This document shows, piece by piece, positions 16,380 to 25,357 of a DNA stretch of 64,000 bases. The stretch spans positions 310,001 to 374,000 of the forward strand of contig CAVVMR010000001.1 of the NCBI GenBank assembly GCA_963749515.1, in the 5' to 3' direction. The notes beneath the pieces were generated by a model. That model made no database searches, was not told the DNA's origin, and worked only from the letters and a program-made list of their open reading frames with translations. Origin of the DNA: Gaiellasilicea sp963749515. GTDB taxonomy: Bacteria > Actinomycetota > Thermoleophilia > Gaiellales > Gaiellaceae. Position 1 is the first letter of the stretch. Every line of letters begins with the position of its first letter. Position numbers and translations under genes: made by a program.

Positions 16380-16414
16380 GCGGACACGACGGGGTCTGAC
16401 CCCGGGCATGTCCC
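16380..16414. repeat. GGGGTCTGACCCC-type repeat, unit 2
   Basis: Same orientation as unit 1, differing only at two positions after the palindrome (CGGGC versus CAGAC). The 112 bp between the units carries no gene I can support; it holds GC-rich unrelated sequence. Such palindromes resemble REP/RAYT-type elements known in other genomes, but no transposase lies nearby. Confidence 0.8.
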
Positions 16415-16450
16415 CGGCGGAGGTCTCCTCAGGCTGCCCGTCGTGTGCGA

Positions 16451-17428
16451 TCAGGAAACGGGGACGCCGGCCGCCTGCAGCGCGCGGCGAAGCATCAGCG
16501 CATTCGCCGGCGCCTGCGCGACGGCGCCCTTCGCCGGGTCGCCTGCGATCTCCTCGGGCTCGATTCCCTCGAGCCCGGTCGACGGCATCTCGGAGCGGCC
16601 GTTGTTGTTGAACATCGCGTAGACCGACTCGGTGTCGAGCGCGAGCTCCTTCAGCGGCTCCACCCACTCCTCGAGCTCCTGCTCCGAGTACAGGTAGTCG
16701 AAACGCTCGGCGGCACTGCCGGTGCGCTTGTTCCAGGTGGAGGCGTTGCGGCCGTGGAAGCGGACGTATGCCGTACGGCTGGTCTTCGCGACCACGGTCG
16801 GGACGAGGTTCTTGGCGTCGGTCTTCGGCGCATCCACGATCACGTACGTGAGCCCGCGCGATTCGAGGAAGGAGAGCGTCTGCGCCCGGTTCTCATCGTC
16901 CAGCCAGCTGCGGTGACGGAACTCCACGAGCAACTCGTCGCCGGGCAGCTGATCCGCAGCCCACTCGATGTACTCGAGCGAGATCGGCTTGCAGACGACA
17001 TACGAGGGGAACTGGAGCAGGATCCCGCCGAGCTTGCCGCGCTCCCGCAGCGGTTCGAGCGCCCGGGCGAAGCGACGGAACACCTCGGCGCGGAGCTCTC
17101 GCGGCGGGCGATCGACCCGGCCCTTGTCGTCGACGGGCATCACGTCGCGGAGATCCTCCGGCAGGCCCTCGAGCTTGACCGGATGCCGCGTCATCAATCC
17201 GAACGCCTTCACGTGCATCGTGAACCCCTCCGGCGTCCGCTCGGCCCAGTTGCCGACCAGCTCGGCATCGGGCAGCCGGTAGTAGGTCGAGTTCGCCTCG
17301 ACAGTGTCGAAGCGTTCCGCGTAGTGGCGAATGCGGGCCTCGCCGGAGCGGACGCCCTTCGGATACCAGACCTTCGTCAGGGTCTCGTCCGCCCAGGAGC
17401 ACGTACCGACGCGGACCGTGGCGCTCAT
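16451..17428 (-). CDS. DUF72 family protein (YecE-like TIM barrel)
   Basis: A 325-residue protein with DUF72 features: an N-terminal VGTCSWADETL strand, the ERFDTVEANSTYYRLP motif, the GGILLQFPS strand, the EFRHRSWL motif and a C-terminal YAMFNNNGRSEM (usual form FNN). DUF72 proteins adopt a TIM-barrel-like fold; a link to nuclease-like or Fe-S repair activity has been suggested but is unproven. I chose the ATG at 17428 because a TACGAT hexamer lies exactly 7 nt upstream, implying a leaderless mRNA; a GTG two codons earlier is the alternative. Confidence 0.9.
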   Translation of the reverse strand: MSATVRVGTCSWADETLTKVWYPKGVRSGEARIRHYAERFDTVEANSTYYRLPDAELVGNWAERTPEGFTMHVKAFGLMTRHPVKLEGLPEDLRDVMPVDDKGRVDRPPRELRAEVFRRFARALEPLRERGKLGGILLQFPSYVVCKPISLEYIEWAADQLPGDELLVEFRHRSWLDDENRAQTLSFLESRGLTYVIVDAPKTDAKNLVPTVVAKTSRTAYVRFHGRNASTWNKRTGSAAERFDYLYSEQELEEWVEPLKELALDTESVYAMFNNNGRSEMPSTGLEGIEPEEIAGDPAKGAVAQAPANALMLRRALQAAGVPVS

Positions 17429-17472
17429 CCCCACGATCGTAGACGCGGGGATGAGCGCAATGTCCGCTGGTG

Positions 17473-18891
17473 CTAGCTCGCGACGAGCGTGAGCGTGCGG
17501 TGGAGCACGACGCCGCCGCCGCTGAAGACGTTCGCGTCGACCTGAACGGTGTACGTCTTGCCCTTCACCGGCCTGAAGCCGGCCAGCGCGAACTGTGCGG
17601 TTGCGTCCTGCTTGAAGCGCGCCGACGGCTGCGCCGTCCTGACGAGCTTGCCCTTCTCCATCACCCGCACGTTGAAGCCGACGTTCTCGCCGGGCTTCGT
17701 GCCGGAGGCATACGCGCGCAGGGGCACCGTCAGCGTCGGCACTCTCCCGCTCTTGACCCTGAAGAAGCCGTTGCGGGCGTCGACCGACGCCGCGGCTCGA
17801 GTGAACCGCGCGAGCGACGGCTTCGCTGCGCCGCTACGGGTGCGAAGACCGCTCTGCCACAGGCTCGTGGCATGGTCGCGGAACACGAACCAGACGAACA
17901 TGTCGACCCGTGGGTCCTTCTTCGCGACGGCCAGCGCCTGTGCGGCGTACGCCGCCTGCTGCGAGCGCGAGACACCCTTCGGCTCGCCGTCCGACTTGAC
18001 CTCGTGGCCGTACTCGGTGATCCAGATGCGGACGTTCTTGCGCTTGAACCACGTGTCGAGCGCCTTCTCGAAGCGCGGGAACGCGGAGAGCGTCACGTTC
18101 GGCCACTTCACCTTCTGCAACGGCTTCTGGTTCGCCGGCACCGGGTACGGGTGCTGCGCCCAGGCGTCGAACTTGAGCCGCGGGTTGGCGGCCGCGACCA
18201 GCTGCGCGAAGCGGCCCGGCGAGTGCGTCGCGGACTTGCCCGCAAGCGGCTTGTCACGGCCCGCCGACGAGGTGCTGCCGATCGCGACCTTGGCGTTCCG
18301 GTTGCCCGCCTTCACGCCCGCGTATCCCGCGGCCGCCAGCTTGGCGTAGTTCCTCGGCGCGATCGACTTCCCCTTGGTGTCGAACTGCGGCGCCAGGAAG
18401 AGCTGCAGGTTCGACTCGTTCCAGATCGAGTAGAACCGCACGAACGGGTACCCCGGATAGCGACCGGAGTAGCGCGAGGCGACGGCACGCGCGAAGGCAG
18501 TGAAGTCGGTCAGCCTCCGCGGCATGAAGTTCGGAGTCTTGCCGCCGTTCGCCCACTTCGGCGTCCCCCAGAGCGTGATGATGACCTCCAGGTCGCGAGC
18601 CTGCGCGTTGCGCACGAGCTCGTCCAGGTCATTGAAGTTGTAGGCGGGGTCGAACGGGTCCGCCGCGTTCGACGGGCGCGTCGGCGCGATGTTCGGCCAG
18701 GTGACGAGCGTGCGGACGATCGTCGCGTGGGTGCTGCGCACCTGATCGAGCATCTGTGTGCGGCGCTCCTCGTAACGGAAGTTCGGATCGTCGTGGAAGC
18801 CGACGTACATGCGTGGGGCAGCGTTCGCGAGCGCCGGCACAACCAGCGCTACGAAGGCCGCGACGAGGTAGAGCTTCGTCAGACGTTTCAC
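17473..18891 (-). CDS. Secreted glycoside hydrolase-like TIM-barrel protein
   Basis: A 472-residue protein with a clear signal peptide (basic start, hydrophobic core, cleavage near ALANA-AP). The mature part follows the clan GH-A pattern: VRTLVTWPNIAP, the acid/base motif FYSIWNESN, and a nucleophile strand WITEYGHE near residue 300, with the two glutamates on the expected strands. The last ~100 residues form a beta-rich accessory domain. The closest families by motif would be GH5/GH39-type, but substrate is unknown. The GTG start at 18891 is 7 nt after an AAAGGAG site; a TTG two codons upstream is less likely. Confidence 0.8.
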   Translation of the reverse strand: MKRLTKLYLVAAFVALVVPALANAAPRMYVGFHDDPNFRYEERRTQMLDQVRSTHATIVRTLVTWPNIAPTRPSNAADPFDPAYNFNDLDELVRNAQARDLEVIITLWGTPKWANGGKTPNFMPRRLTDFTAFARAVASRYSGRYPGYPFVRFYSIWNESNLQLFLAPQFDTKGKSIAPRNYAKLAAAGYAGVKAGNRNAKVAIGSTSSAGRDKPLAGKSATHSPGRFAQLVAAANPRLKFDAWAQHPYPVPANQKPLQKVKWPNVTLSAFPRFEKALDTWFKRKNVRIWITEYGHEVKSDGEPKGVSRSQQAAYAAQALAVAKKDPRVDMFVWFVFRDHATSLWQSGLRTRSGAAKPSLARFTRAAASVDARNGFFRVKSGRVPTLTVPLRAYASGTKPGENVGFNVRVMEKGKLVRTAQPSARFKQDATAQFALAGFRPVKGKTYTVQVDANVFSGGGVVLHRTLTLVAS

Positions 18892-18971
18892 GGGCAATCT
18901 CCTTTGTAAATAAGGAACCTCGGGACCCTAGCGAGAGCGTGTGATGGCGGTGTTAGGTGCCGCGGAACGGC

Positions 18972-20012
<1,041 letters not shown>

Positions 20013-20181
20013 GGACAGCCATGTTCCCAGAGTAGCGCCGCCCGTAACCAGGTGGCCACAAAGGACATCTGGCGCCGGGAACGGGCACGTGCGATCGTGA
20101 CGAAGATGGCACGAAGCCGTCACCCCTCTGTTCGAGGCCCGTCTCTAGCGTCGGAGATGTCGTCGAACAGGAGGTTGAGAG

Positions 20182-20790
20182 ATGCGCAGGATCCTCCCGT
20201 GTGTGGCCGCTCTTGCGTCACTCGCGGTGGCCCTCTCGCCCGCAGCGGCCTCGGCCGCATTGCACGCCCCGCCGAAGCCCCCAGAAGCGCGCGAGGCTCA
20301 GAGGCTCTTCGACAGCCGTGGTGGAGCCCGCGTGTTGGCGCAACGTGTTGCGAGCGTCGAGGAAGTCGCGGCGATCGCGTCAGCCACGGAAGGGTTGACC
20401 GCCGCGGACGCGCTCGCACTGGTCAGTGGGAGAAGCCCGGACGCGTCCGTCGCCGCGCCGGTGAGCTGCTACTCGGTCGAGTACCAGTTCAGTCGCGGCC
20501 TCTTCCCGTACCACCGCTGGATCGTGGGTCAGACCTACTGGTGTTTCCACTACGGCGGAGCGATCACTTATCGCACGAGCAACACGTCCGCACGCGTCGA
20601 TGGCGTGTGCTCCGGCAGCAACGCGCGCGACTGGAAGGTCGCAGGCGGCGCGGGCTACTCGTGGGTGGTCGTACATCACGAGGCGGACTTCTCGTGCGCC
20701 ACGCCCTGGTGGTTCCCACTGAACGACACGCTGTGGATGGAGGCGACCTTCGACTCCTACGGGAACGCATGGTTGTCGCGGACGGCGTAG
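20182..20790 (+). CDS. Secreted protein of unknown function
   Basis: A 202-residue protein with a signal peptide (MRR start, hydrophobic segment, cleavage near AAASA-AL). After a helical, Ala/Glu-rich propeptide-like region (about 28-90), the C-terminal ~110 residues are Trp/Tyr/Cys-rich with four cysteines (C97, C119, C141, C164), suggesting two extracellular disulfides. No family recognised. An AGGAGGTTGAGAG ribosome-binding site precedes the ATG. It is followed within four bases by a tiny membrane protein gene. Confidence 0.8.
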   Translation: MRRILPCVAALASLAVALSPAAASAALHAPPKPPEAREAQRLFDSRGGARVLAQRVASVEEVAAIASATEGLTAADALALVSGRSPDASVAAPVSCYSVEYQFSRGLFPYHRWIVGQTYWCFHYGGAITYRTSNTSARVDGVCSGSNARDWKVAGGAGYSWVVVHHEADFSCATPWWFPLNDTLWMEATFDSYGNAWLSRTA

Positions 20791-20794
20791 CGAC

Positions 20795-20935
20795 GTGAAA
20801 AGCAACGTTCGTACCGTGGCGCTATTGGTGCTCGCGGCGGTCGCGCTGATCGTCGCCGTGACACTCGTCCTCTTCAAGGGCGGCGAGACGTCAGATCCTC
20901 CCCGAACCGTCCCGGTTACGACCACGCAGGGCTGA
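20795..20935 (+). CDS. Small single-pass membrane protein, 46 residues
   Basis: GTG start four bases after the preceding stop. The product has a short basic head (MKSNVRT), one hydrophobic helix (about residues 8-27) and a Thr/Pro-rich tail (DPPRTVPVTTTQG) expected outside. No recognised family. The positive-inside pattern and tight spacing after 20790 support a real, co-transcribed gene; no strong ribosome-binding site is visible. Confidence 0.55.
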   Translation: MKSNVRTVALLVLAAVALIVAVTLVLFKGGETSDPPRTVPVTTTQG

Positions 20936-20974
20936 GGAGCCCCAACTCCTCAGTCCTGCGGTTAGACTCGTTTC

Positions 20975-21238
20975 GTGATCTGGGAGCTGATCTTCATGCT
21001 CGTGATCCTGAAGATCCCGGTTGTCTACCTGTGTGCAGTCGTCTGGTGGGCGATCAGGGCCGAGCCGCTGCCGCCTGAGGGCGCCGCCCGGCTTGCGCCC
21101 CTGACCTCGACGCCGCCTGAGTGCGGCTGGCGCTCTCGGCGTGCGCGCGTGCTCCGCCGTGGCCCGGTGCCGCGCGGTGGCGGCCGCGTCGGCAGGCCCG
21201 TCCGGCTCGCGTCGAGCCAGGCTAGGGTGCGCGTGTGA
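20975..21238 (+). CDS. Small membrane protein with basic tail, 87 residues
   Basis: The N-terminal ~27 residues form one membrane helix (WELIFMLVILKIPVVYLCAV), followed by an Arg/Pro/Gly-rich cytoplasmic-like tail. A TAGACT hexamer at 20963-20968 lies six bases before the GTG start and no Shine-Dalgarno is present, so the mRNA is probably leaderless. The stop overlaps the next GTG by four bases. No family recognised. Confidence 0.65.
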   Translation: MIWELIFMLVILKIPVVYLCAVVWWAIRAEPLPPEGAARLAPLTSTPPECGWRSRRARVLRRGPVPRGGGRVGRPVRLASSQARVRV

Positions 21239-21504
21239 GCGTCGACTACGGAAGCGCCCCCAGCCGCTGGTCCGCGACTGACACGGTTGCGGGACTGCTC
21301 GCATCGCTCTCCATCTTCGCCAGCTGTCTGGGCATGATCTACCGCCCGGTCCGGATCATCCCGGTCGCGATCCTCGTCGCCCTGATCGCTTCCCGGATGT
21401 CCGAGCGGCAGCAGCGGCTTGCGGGCATCGCGGTGGCAGCCGGCGTGATCTGCTGGACCGTCGGGATGACGATCGCGGTCATCACCAAGAAGCCCCTCTA
21501 CTAG
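21235..21504 (+). CDS. Small two-pass membrane protein, 89 residues
   Basis: Starts at a GTG within the GTGA overlap of the preceding stop. It has three hydrophobic stretches: about residues 18-33, 39-50 and 62-83, separated by the polar SRMSERQQR loop. It resembles small actinobacterial membrane proteins of unknown function, with a composition typical of real transmembrane helices. Coupled to the 20975 gene; it ends 46 bp before sucA. Confidence 0.7.
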   Translation: MSVDYGSAPSRWSATDTVAGLLASLSIFASCLGMIYRPVRIIPVAILVALIASRMSERQQRLAGIAVAAGVICWTVGMTIAVITKKPLY

Positions 21505-21550
21505 CGCCCGTCCCGTAGCTCCTGTCCCGCGGGTTGCTACAACACAGTCT

Positions 21551-24415
21551 GTGAGTACGCACGACGTCGACGGCCTGAACTCCGGCTACGCCCGGCTGCT
21601 GCTCGAGGACTACCTCGAGAACCCGGACGCGGTCCCTGCCGAATGGCGCGAGCTCTTCGAGAGCGGCGACAGCGAGCTCGTCGCGACTCATCCTGGCTTG
21701 CTGCGGTTGCTGGAGGTCCTCGAGCGCGGCAACGGGCATCCCGCGCCGCCCCCGGCTCAGGCGGCACCTCCGGCACCCGAAGCGCCTCCGGCACCCGAGA
21801 GCGCGCCACCCGCGCCGGCGCCCGCGATCGACGAGACCCTGGTCGGCGGCGTCGCCGCCGCGATGGCCCTCGTCAAGGCGCACCGCATGCACGGCCATCT
21901 GGCGGCGCGCCTCGATCCGCTCGGCTCCGAGCCGCTGGGCGATCCCGCGCTCGACGAGACGAGTCTGATCCCGCCGCTGACGCCTGAGCTGCAGGAGCGC
22001 ATCCCGGCAAAGCTGCTGCGCGTGCACGTCCCCGGCGAGACGCTGAAGGAAGCCCTGCCGGCGCTGCGCGAGGTCTACACCGGCACGATGGCCTACGAGA
22101 TCGAGCACCTCTCCGATCACGCCGAGCGTGTCTGGCTCAGGCAGGCGATCGAATCGAGCCGCTACCGGCAGCCGCTGAAGTCGGAAGAGCGCGTCCGGCT
22201 CTTGAAGGCGCTCGCTCGCGTCGAGGCGTTCGAGCAGTACCTCCGCCGCTCGTTCCTCGGCCAGAAGCAGTTCTCGATCGAAGGCCTGGACACGATGGTT
22301 CCGATGCTCGACGAGGCGGTCGAGATCGCAGCGGGCGCAGGGGCACACGAGATCGTGATCGGCATGGCGCACCGCGGCCGCCTGAACGTGCTCGTGCACA
22401 CGGTCGGGCTCTCCTACGAGTCGGTCCTGCGCGAGTTCGAAGGCGAGCGGACGATCGACGCGGTGGTCACGAATGACGAGGGAGGCACCGGTGACGTCAA
22501 GTACCACCTCTCGGCAACCGGCACACGCGCCACTCCGTCGGGCGAGGTCACGATCACGCTTGCTCCGAATCCCAGCCACCTCGAGGCGGTCGACCCGGTC
22601 GTCGAAGGCTGGACGCGAGCAGAGCAGACCGACCGCTCGACCGGCGGCGGCATCCACGATCCGTCCGTCGCTCTGCCGATCCTGATCCACGGTGACGCCT
22701 CGTTCGCCGGCCAGGGTGTCGTCGCCGAGACGCTCAACCTCTCGAGCCTCGATGGCTACACGACCGGCGGCACTCTCCACTTGATCTCGAACAACCAGGT
22801 CGGCTTCACGACGAACCCGAACGAGGGTCGTTCGACCCGCTACTCGAGCGACCTCGCGAAGGGCTTCGACATCCCGATCATCCACGTCAACGCGAACGAT
22901 GCTGAGGCCGCGATTGCTGCTGTCCGGCTTGCACTCGCATACCGGCAGGAGTTCGGTCACGACATCGTCGTCGACCTCATCGGCTACAGGCGCTTCGGGC
23001 ACAACGAGCAGGACGAGGCGGCGTACACCCAGCCGCTGATGGTCGCCCAGATCAACGCGCAGACGACCGCCGGCCAGCTGTACGCAGCGCGACTCGTCGA
23101 GGAGGGCGTCCTGACCGCGGAGGAGGCCGCGGCGGTGATCGAGGAGACGCAGAACGAGCTGCGGGAAGCCCACGAGCGCCTGAAGGCATCGATCGCGGAG
23201 CCGCGCGTGACTCGGGAGGGAAAGATCCCGGCCGACACGGGCGGCGCCGTTGTCACGGCCGTCCCCGCGGATCGGCTCGAAGCGTTGAACGAGCAGTTGC
23301 TTGCGCTGCCGGAGGACTTCGAGGCGAATACCAAGCTTCTGAAACAGCTCGAGAAGCGTCGGGAGGCACTGCGCGAGGGCGGCATCGACTGGGGCCAGGG
23401 CGAGGCGCTCGCGTTCGCCAGTCTGCTCACCGAAGGAATCCCGATCCGGCTCACCGGCCAGGACACCGAGCGCGGCACGTTCTCGCACCGTCATGCCGTC
23501 CTCCACGATCAGCGCACCGGCGAGACGTTCGCGCCGATTCAGCACCTGCCCGAGGCCGACGCGTCGATGGAGATTTTCAACTCGCCACTCTCCGAGTTCG
23601 CCTGCCTGGGCTTCGAGTACGGCTACGCGGTCGCGGCGCCGGACGCACTCGTGCTGTGGGAGGCGCAGTTCGGCGACTTCGTCAACGGCGCCCAGATCGT
23701 CGTCGACCAGTTCCTCGTCGCCGGCCTCTCCAAGTGGGGACAGACGTCACGTCTGACCCTGCTCCTGCCGCACGGGTACGAAGGGAACGGCCCGGAGCAC
23801 TCGAGCGCGAAGCTGGAGCGCTTCCTGCAGCTGGCGGCTCAGGAGAACATCCGCGTCGCGAACTGCACCACCGCCGCGCAGTACTTCCATCTCCTTCGCC
23901 GCCAGGCCCTCGATGCGACCGCACGCCCGCTGATCGTGATGACGCCGAAAGGACTCCTGCGGCTCAAGCAGGCCGGCTCGGCAATCGCGGATCTCTCCGA
24001 AGGCAAGTTCGAGCCGGTCCTCGACGATCCGCGCGCGCAGCATGGGCAGGTGACCAGGCTCGTCCTCTGCTCCGGCAAGCTCTTCTACGACATCGACGGC
24101 CACGAGGACCGGGCCGGGTCGGCATCCGTCGCGGTGGCGCGGCTCGAGCAGCTCTACCCGTTCCCCGTCGAGCAGGCCGCGGCGCTCACGGCGGCGTATC
24201 CGAACCTGCGGGAGATCGTGTGGGCTCAGGAGGAGCCTCAGAACATGGGCGCCTGGCGGACGATCCGCCACCGCCTGGACGCGGCGGCCCCCGACGACGT
24301 TCCCGTGCACTATGTCGGCCGCCCCTGGCGTGCCAGCCCGAGCGAGGGCTACCCGACTGCGCATCGCCTCGAGCAGGACAGGATCGTCCGCGAGGCTCTC
24401 GGAACGACTGCCTAG
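21551..24415 (+). CDS. sucA: 2-oxoglutarate dehydrogenase E1 component
   Basis: A 954-residue thiamine-diphosphate enzyme of the TCA cycle. The N-terminal arm (NSGYARLLLEDYLENPDAVP, then a Pro/Ala linker to about residue 95) is the E1o tail that binds the complex core. The dehydrogenase part has GMAHRGRLNVL, HGDASFAGQGVVAETLN (ThDP/Mg site), ISNNQVGFTT, YRRFGHNEQDE and SPLSEFACLGFEYGYA. Mycobacterial Kgd carries a fused E2 succinyltransferase domain and is about 1230 residues; that domain is missing, so a separate E2 is needed. GTG start; a TACAAC hexamer 7 nt upstream suggests a leaderless mRNA. Confidence 0.96.
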   Translation: MSTHDVDGLNSGYARLLLEDYLENPDAVPAEWRELFESGDSELVATHPGLLRLLEVLERGNGHPAPPPAQAAPPAPEAPPAPESAPPAPAPAIDETLVGGVAAAMALVKAHRMHGHLAARLDPLGSEPLGDPALDETSLIPPLTPELQERIPAKLLRVHVPGETLKEALPALREVYTGTMAYEIEHLSDHAERVWLRQAIESSRYRQPLKSEERVRLLKALARVEAFEQYLRRSFLGQKQFSIEGLDTMVPMLDEAVEIAAGAGAHEIVIGMAHRGRLNVLVHTVGLSYESVLREFEGERTIDAVVTNDEGGTGDVKYHLSATGTRATPSGEVTITLAPNPSHLEAVDPVVEGWTRAEQTDRSTGGGIHDPSVALPILIHGDASFAGQGVVAETLNLSSLDGYTTGGTLHLISNNQVGFTTNPNEGRSTRYSSDLAKGFDIPIIHVNANDAEAAIAAVRLALAYRQEFGHDIVVDLIGYRRFGHNEQDEAAYTQPLMVAQINAQTTAGQLYAARLVEEGVLTAEEAAAVIEETQNELREAHERLKASIAEPRVTREGKIPADTGGAVVTAVPADRLEALNEQLLALPEDFEANTKLLKQLEKRREALREGGIDWGQGEALAFASLLTEGIPIRLTGQDTERGTFSHRHAVLHDQRTGETFAPIQHLPEADASMEIFNSPLSEFACLGFEYGYAVAAPDALVLWEAQFGDFVNGAQIVVDQFLVAGLSKWGQTSRLTLLLPHGYEGNGPEHSSAKLERFLQLAAQENIRVANCTTAAQYFHLLRRQALDATARPLIVMTPKGLLRLKQAGSAIADLSEGKFEPVLDDPRAQHGQVTRLVLCSGKLFYDIDGHEDRAGSASVAVARLEQLYPFPVEQAAALTAAYPNLREIVWAQEEPQNMGAWRTIRHRLDAAAPDDVPVHYVGRPWRASPSEGYPTAHRLEQDRIVREALGTTA

Positions 24416-24421
24416 ACGGCG

Positions 24422-24586
24422 CTAGCGCGGCCTGCGCCGGGCGGCGAGAATCGCAGCGCCGACCTTTGGGCCGTGCGTCCGCGCAGCCTTCAGCATTTGC
24501 TGCCGTTGGGCCGGAGGAAGCCGGCGCCAGAGGTGAAAGGCGGTGAAGGCGATCCCTATCGGACTGGTGGGGCGAAAGCGCGGCAT
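24422..24586 (-). CDS. Small conserved-type basic protein, 54 residues
   Basis: The sequence MPRFRPTSPIGIAFTAFHLWRRLP continues with PAQRQQMLKAARTHGPKVGA and a basic end. One weakly hydrophobic helix (about 9-22) is followed by an amphipathic basic helix. The pattern P-I-G-I-A...W-R-R-L-P-x-x-Q-R resembles short proteins seen in other actinobacteria, though I cannot name a family. It converges with sucA with a six-base gap. An in-frame ATG six codons upstream exists. Confidence 0.6.
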   Translation of the reverse strand: MPRFRPTSPIGIAFTAFHLWRRLPPAQRQQMLKAARTHGPKVGAAILAARRRPR

Positions 24587-24637
24587 CGATCTATGGTTGC
24601 ACAACGACGCGCGGCGGCGTCAGGTTACGCAACAACG

Positions 24638-25282
24638 TCACCCGGTGCCGTTCGGATCCTCGGTCGGCGGCGTCGGCGGCGGCGTCGACTCGCCTCTCCA
24701 GAACTGCGCCTCCTGGACCGATCCGTCACCCGCACGCTCTGTCTTCGCGAACGGCGCGGGCGGCGGCGGCTCGACGACGGGCTCGGTTGGAGGGGGAGAG
24801 CCTGCTGTGTTCCTGGTCGGCTCCGGCGCCGGCTCGGGTGCCGGCGTGGGGGTGGGTGCCGGTGTCGGAGTAGGCGTCGGCGTGGGGGCAGGCGTCGGCT
24901 TCGGAGTGGGAGCCGGCTTCGGCTTCGGCTTGGGCGTGGGCTTCGGCGTCACCGGGCGTGCCGGGGCAGGTGCGGCCGGCGTCGGCGCGGGCCGAGCAGG
25001 CGCGGGAGTCACGACACTGATCGGCTGGGCCACGGCCGGAGGAGCGGGCGTCGGCACCGCTTTACGCGGCTTCGGCTTGGGGGCCGCCCGAAGCACAGGC
25101 GCAGGTGGAATTCGAATGACAGCGCCCTCCTGCTGCTCGGGCACCAGCGGGTCGAACGAATCAGCGAAGCGCGTGGGGGACTTCGCGCCGTCGCCTAGAA
25201 GAATGACGGGCAGGGCCAATGCGCCGCCAGCCCCACCGATTGCGAGCACTACCGCGAGCGCACGCACCAAAATCGATCTCAT
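24638..25282 (-). CDS. Secreted or membrane-anchored proline-rich protein
   Basis: A 214-residue protein with an N-terminal signal/anchor (MRSILVRALAVVLAIGGAGG, then ALALPVILL). After ~55 residues it becomes a long Pro/Thr/Lys/Ala tract (about 85-175) of PKP, PTP and PAPT repeats, typical of an extended wall-spanning stalk, and ends with a polar tail. No catalytic domain is visible. The ATG at 25282 is preceded by a GGGGGGAAG ribosome-binding site. It diverges from the diguanylate cyclase gene 75 bp away. Confidence 0.75.
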   Translation of the reverse strand: MRSILVRALAVVLAIGGAGGALALPVILLGDGAKSPTRFADSFDPLVPEQQEGAVIRIPPAPVLRAAPKPKPRKAVPTPAPPAVAQPISVVTPAPARPAPTPAAPAPARPVTPKPTPKPKPKPAPTPKPTPAPTPTPTPTPAPTPTPAPEPAPEPTRNTAGSPPPTEPVVEPPPPAPFAKTERAGDGSVQEAQFWRGESTPPPTPPTEDPNGTG

Positions 25283-25357
25283 GCTGCTTCCCCCCGGTGC
25301 CGAAAACACTTCCCAGGGGACATATCGGCAGGTGATGGGGGAAACTGAAGAGTCAAC

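Noticed and set aside
21551..24415. Possible Kgd-type E2-E1 fusion.
   Set aside because: At 954 residues with only a short N-terminal tail, the succinyltransferase domain is absent.
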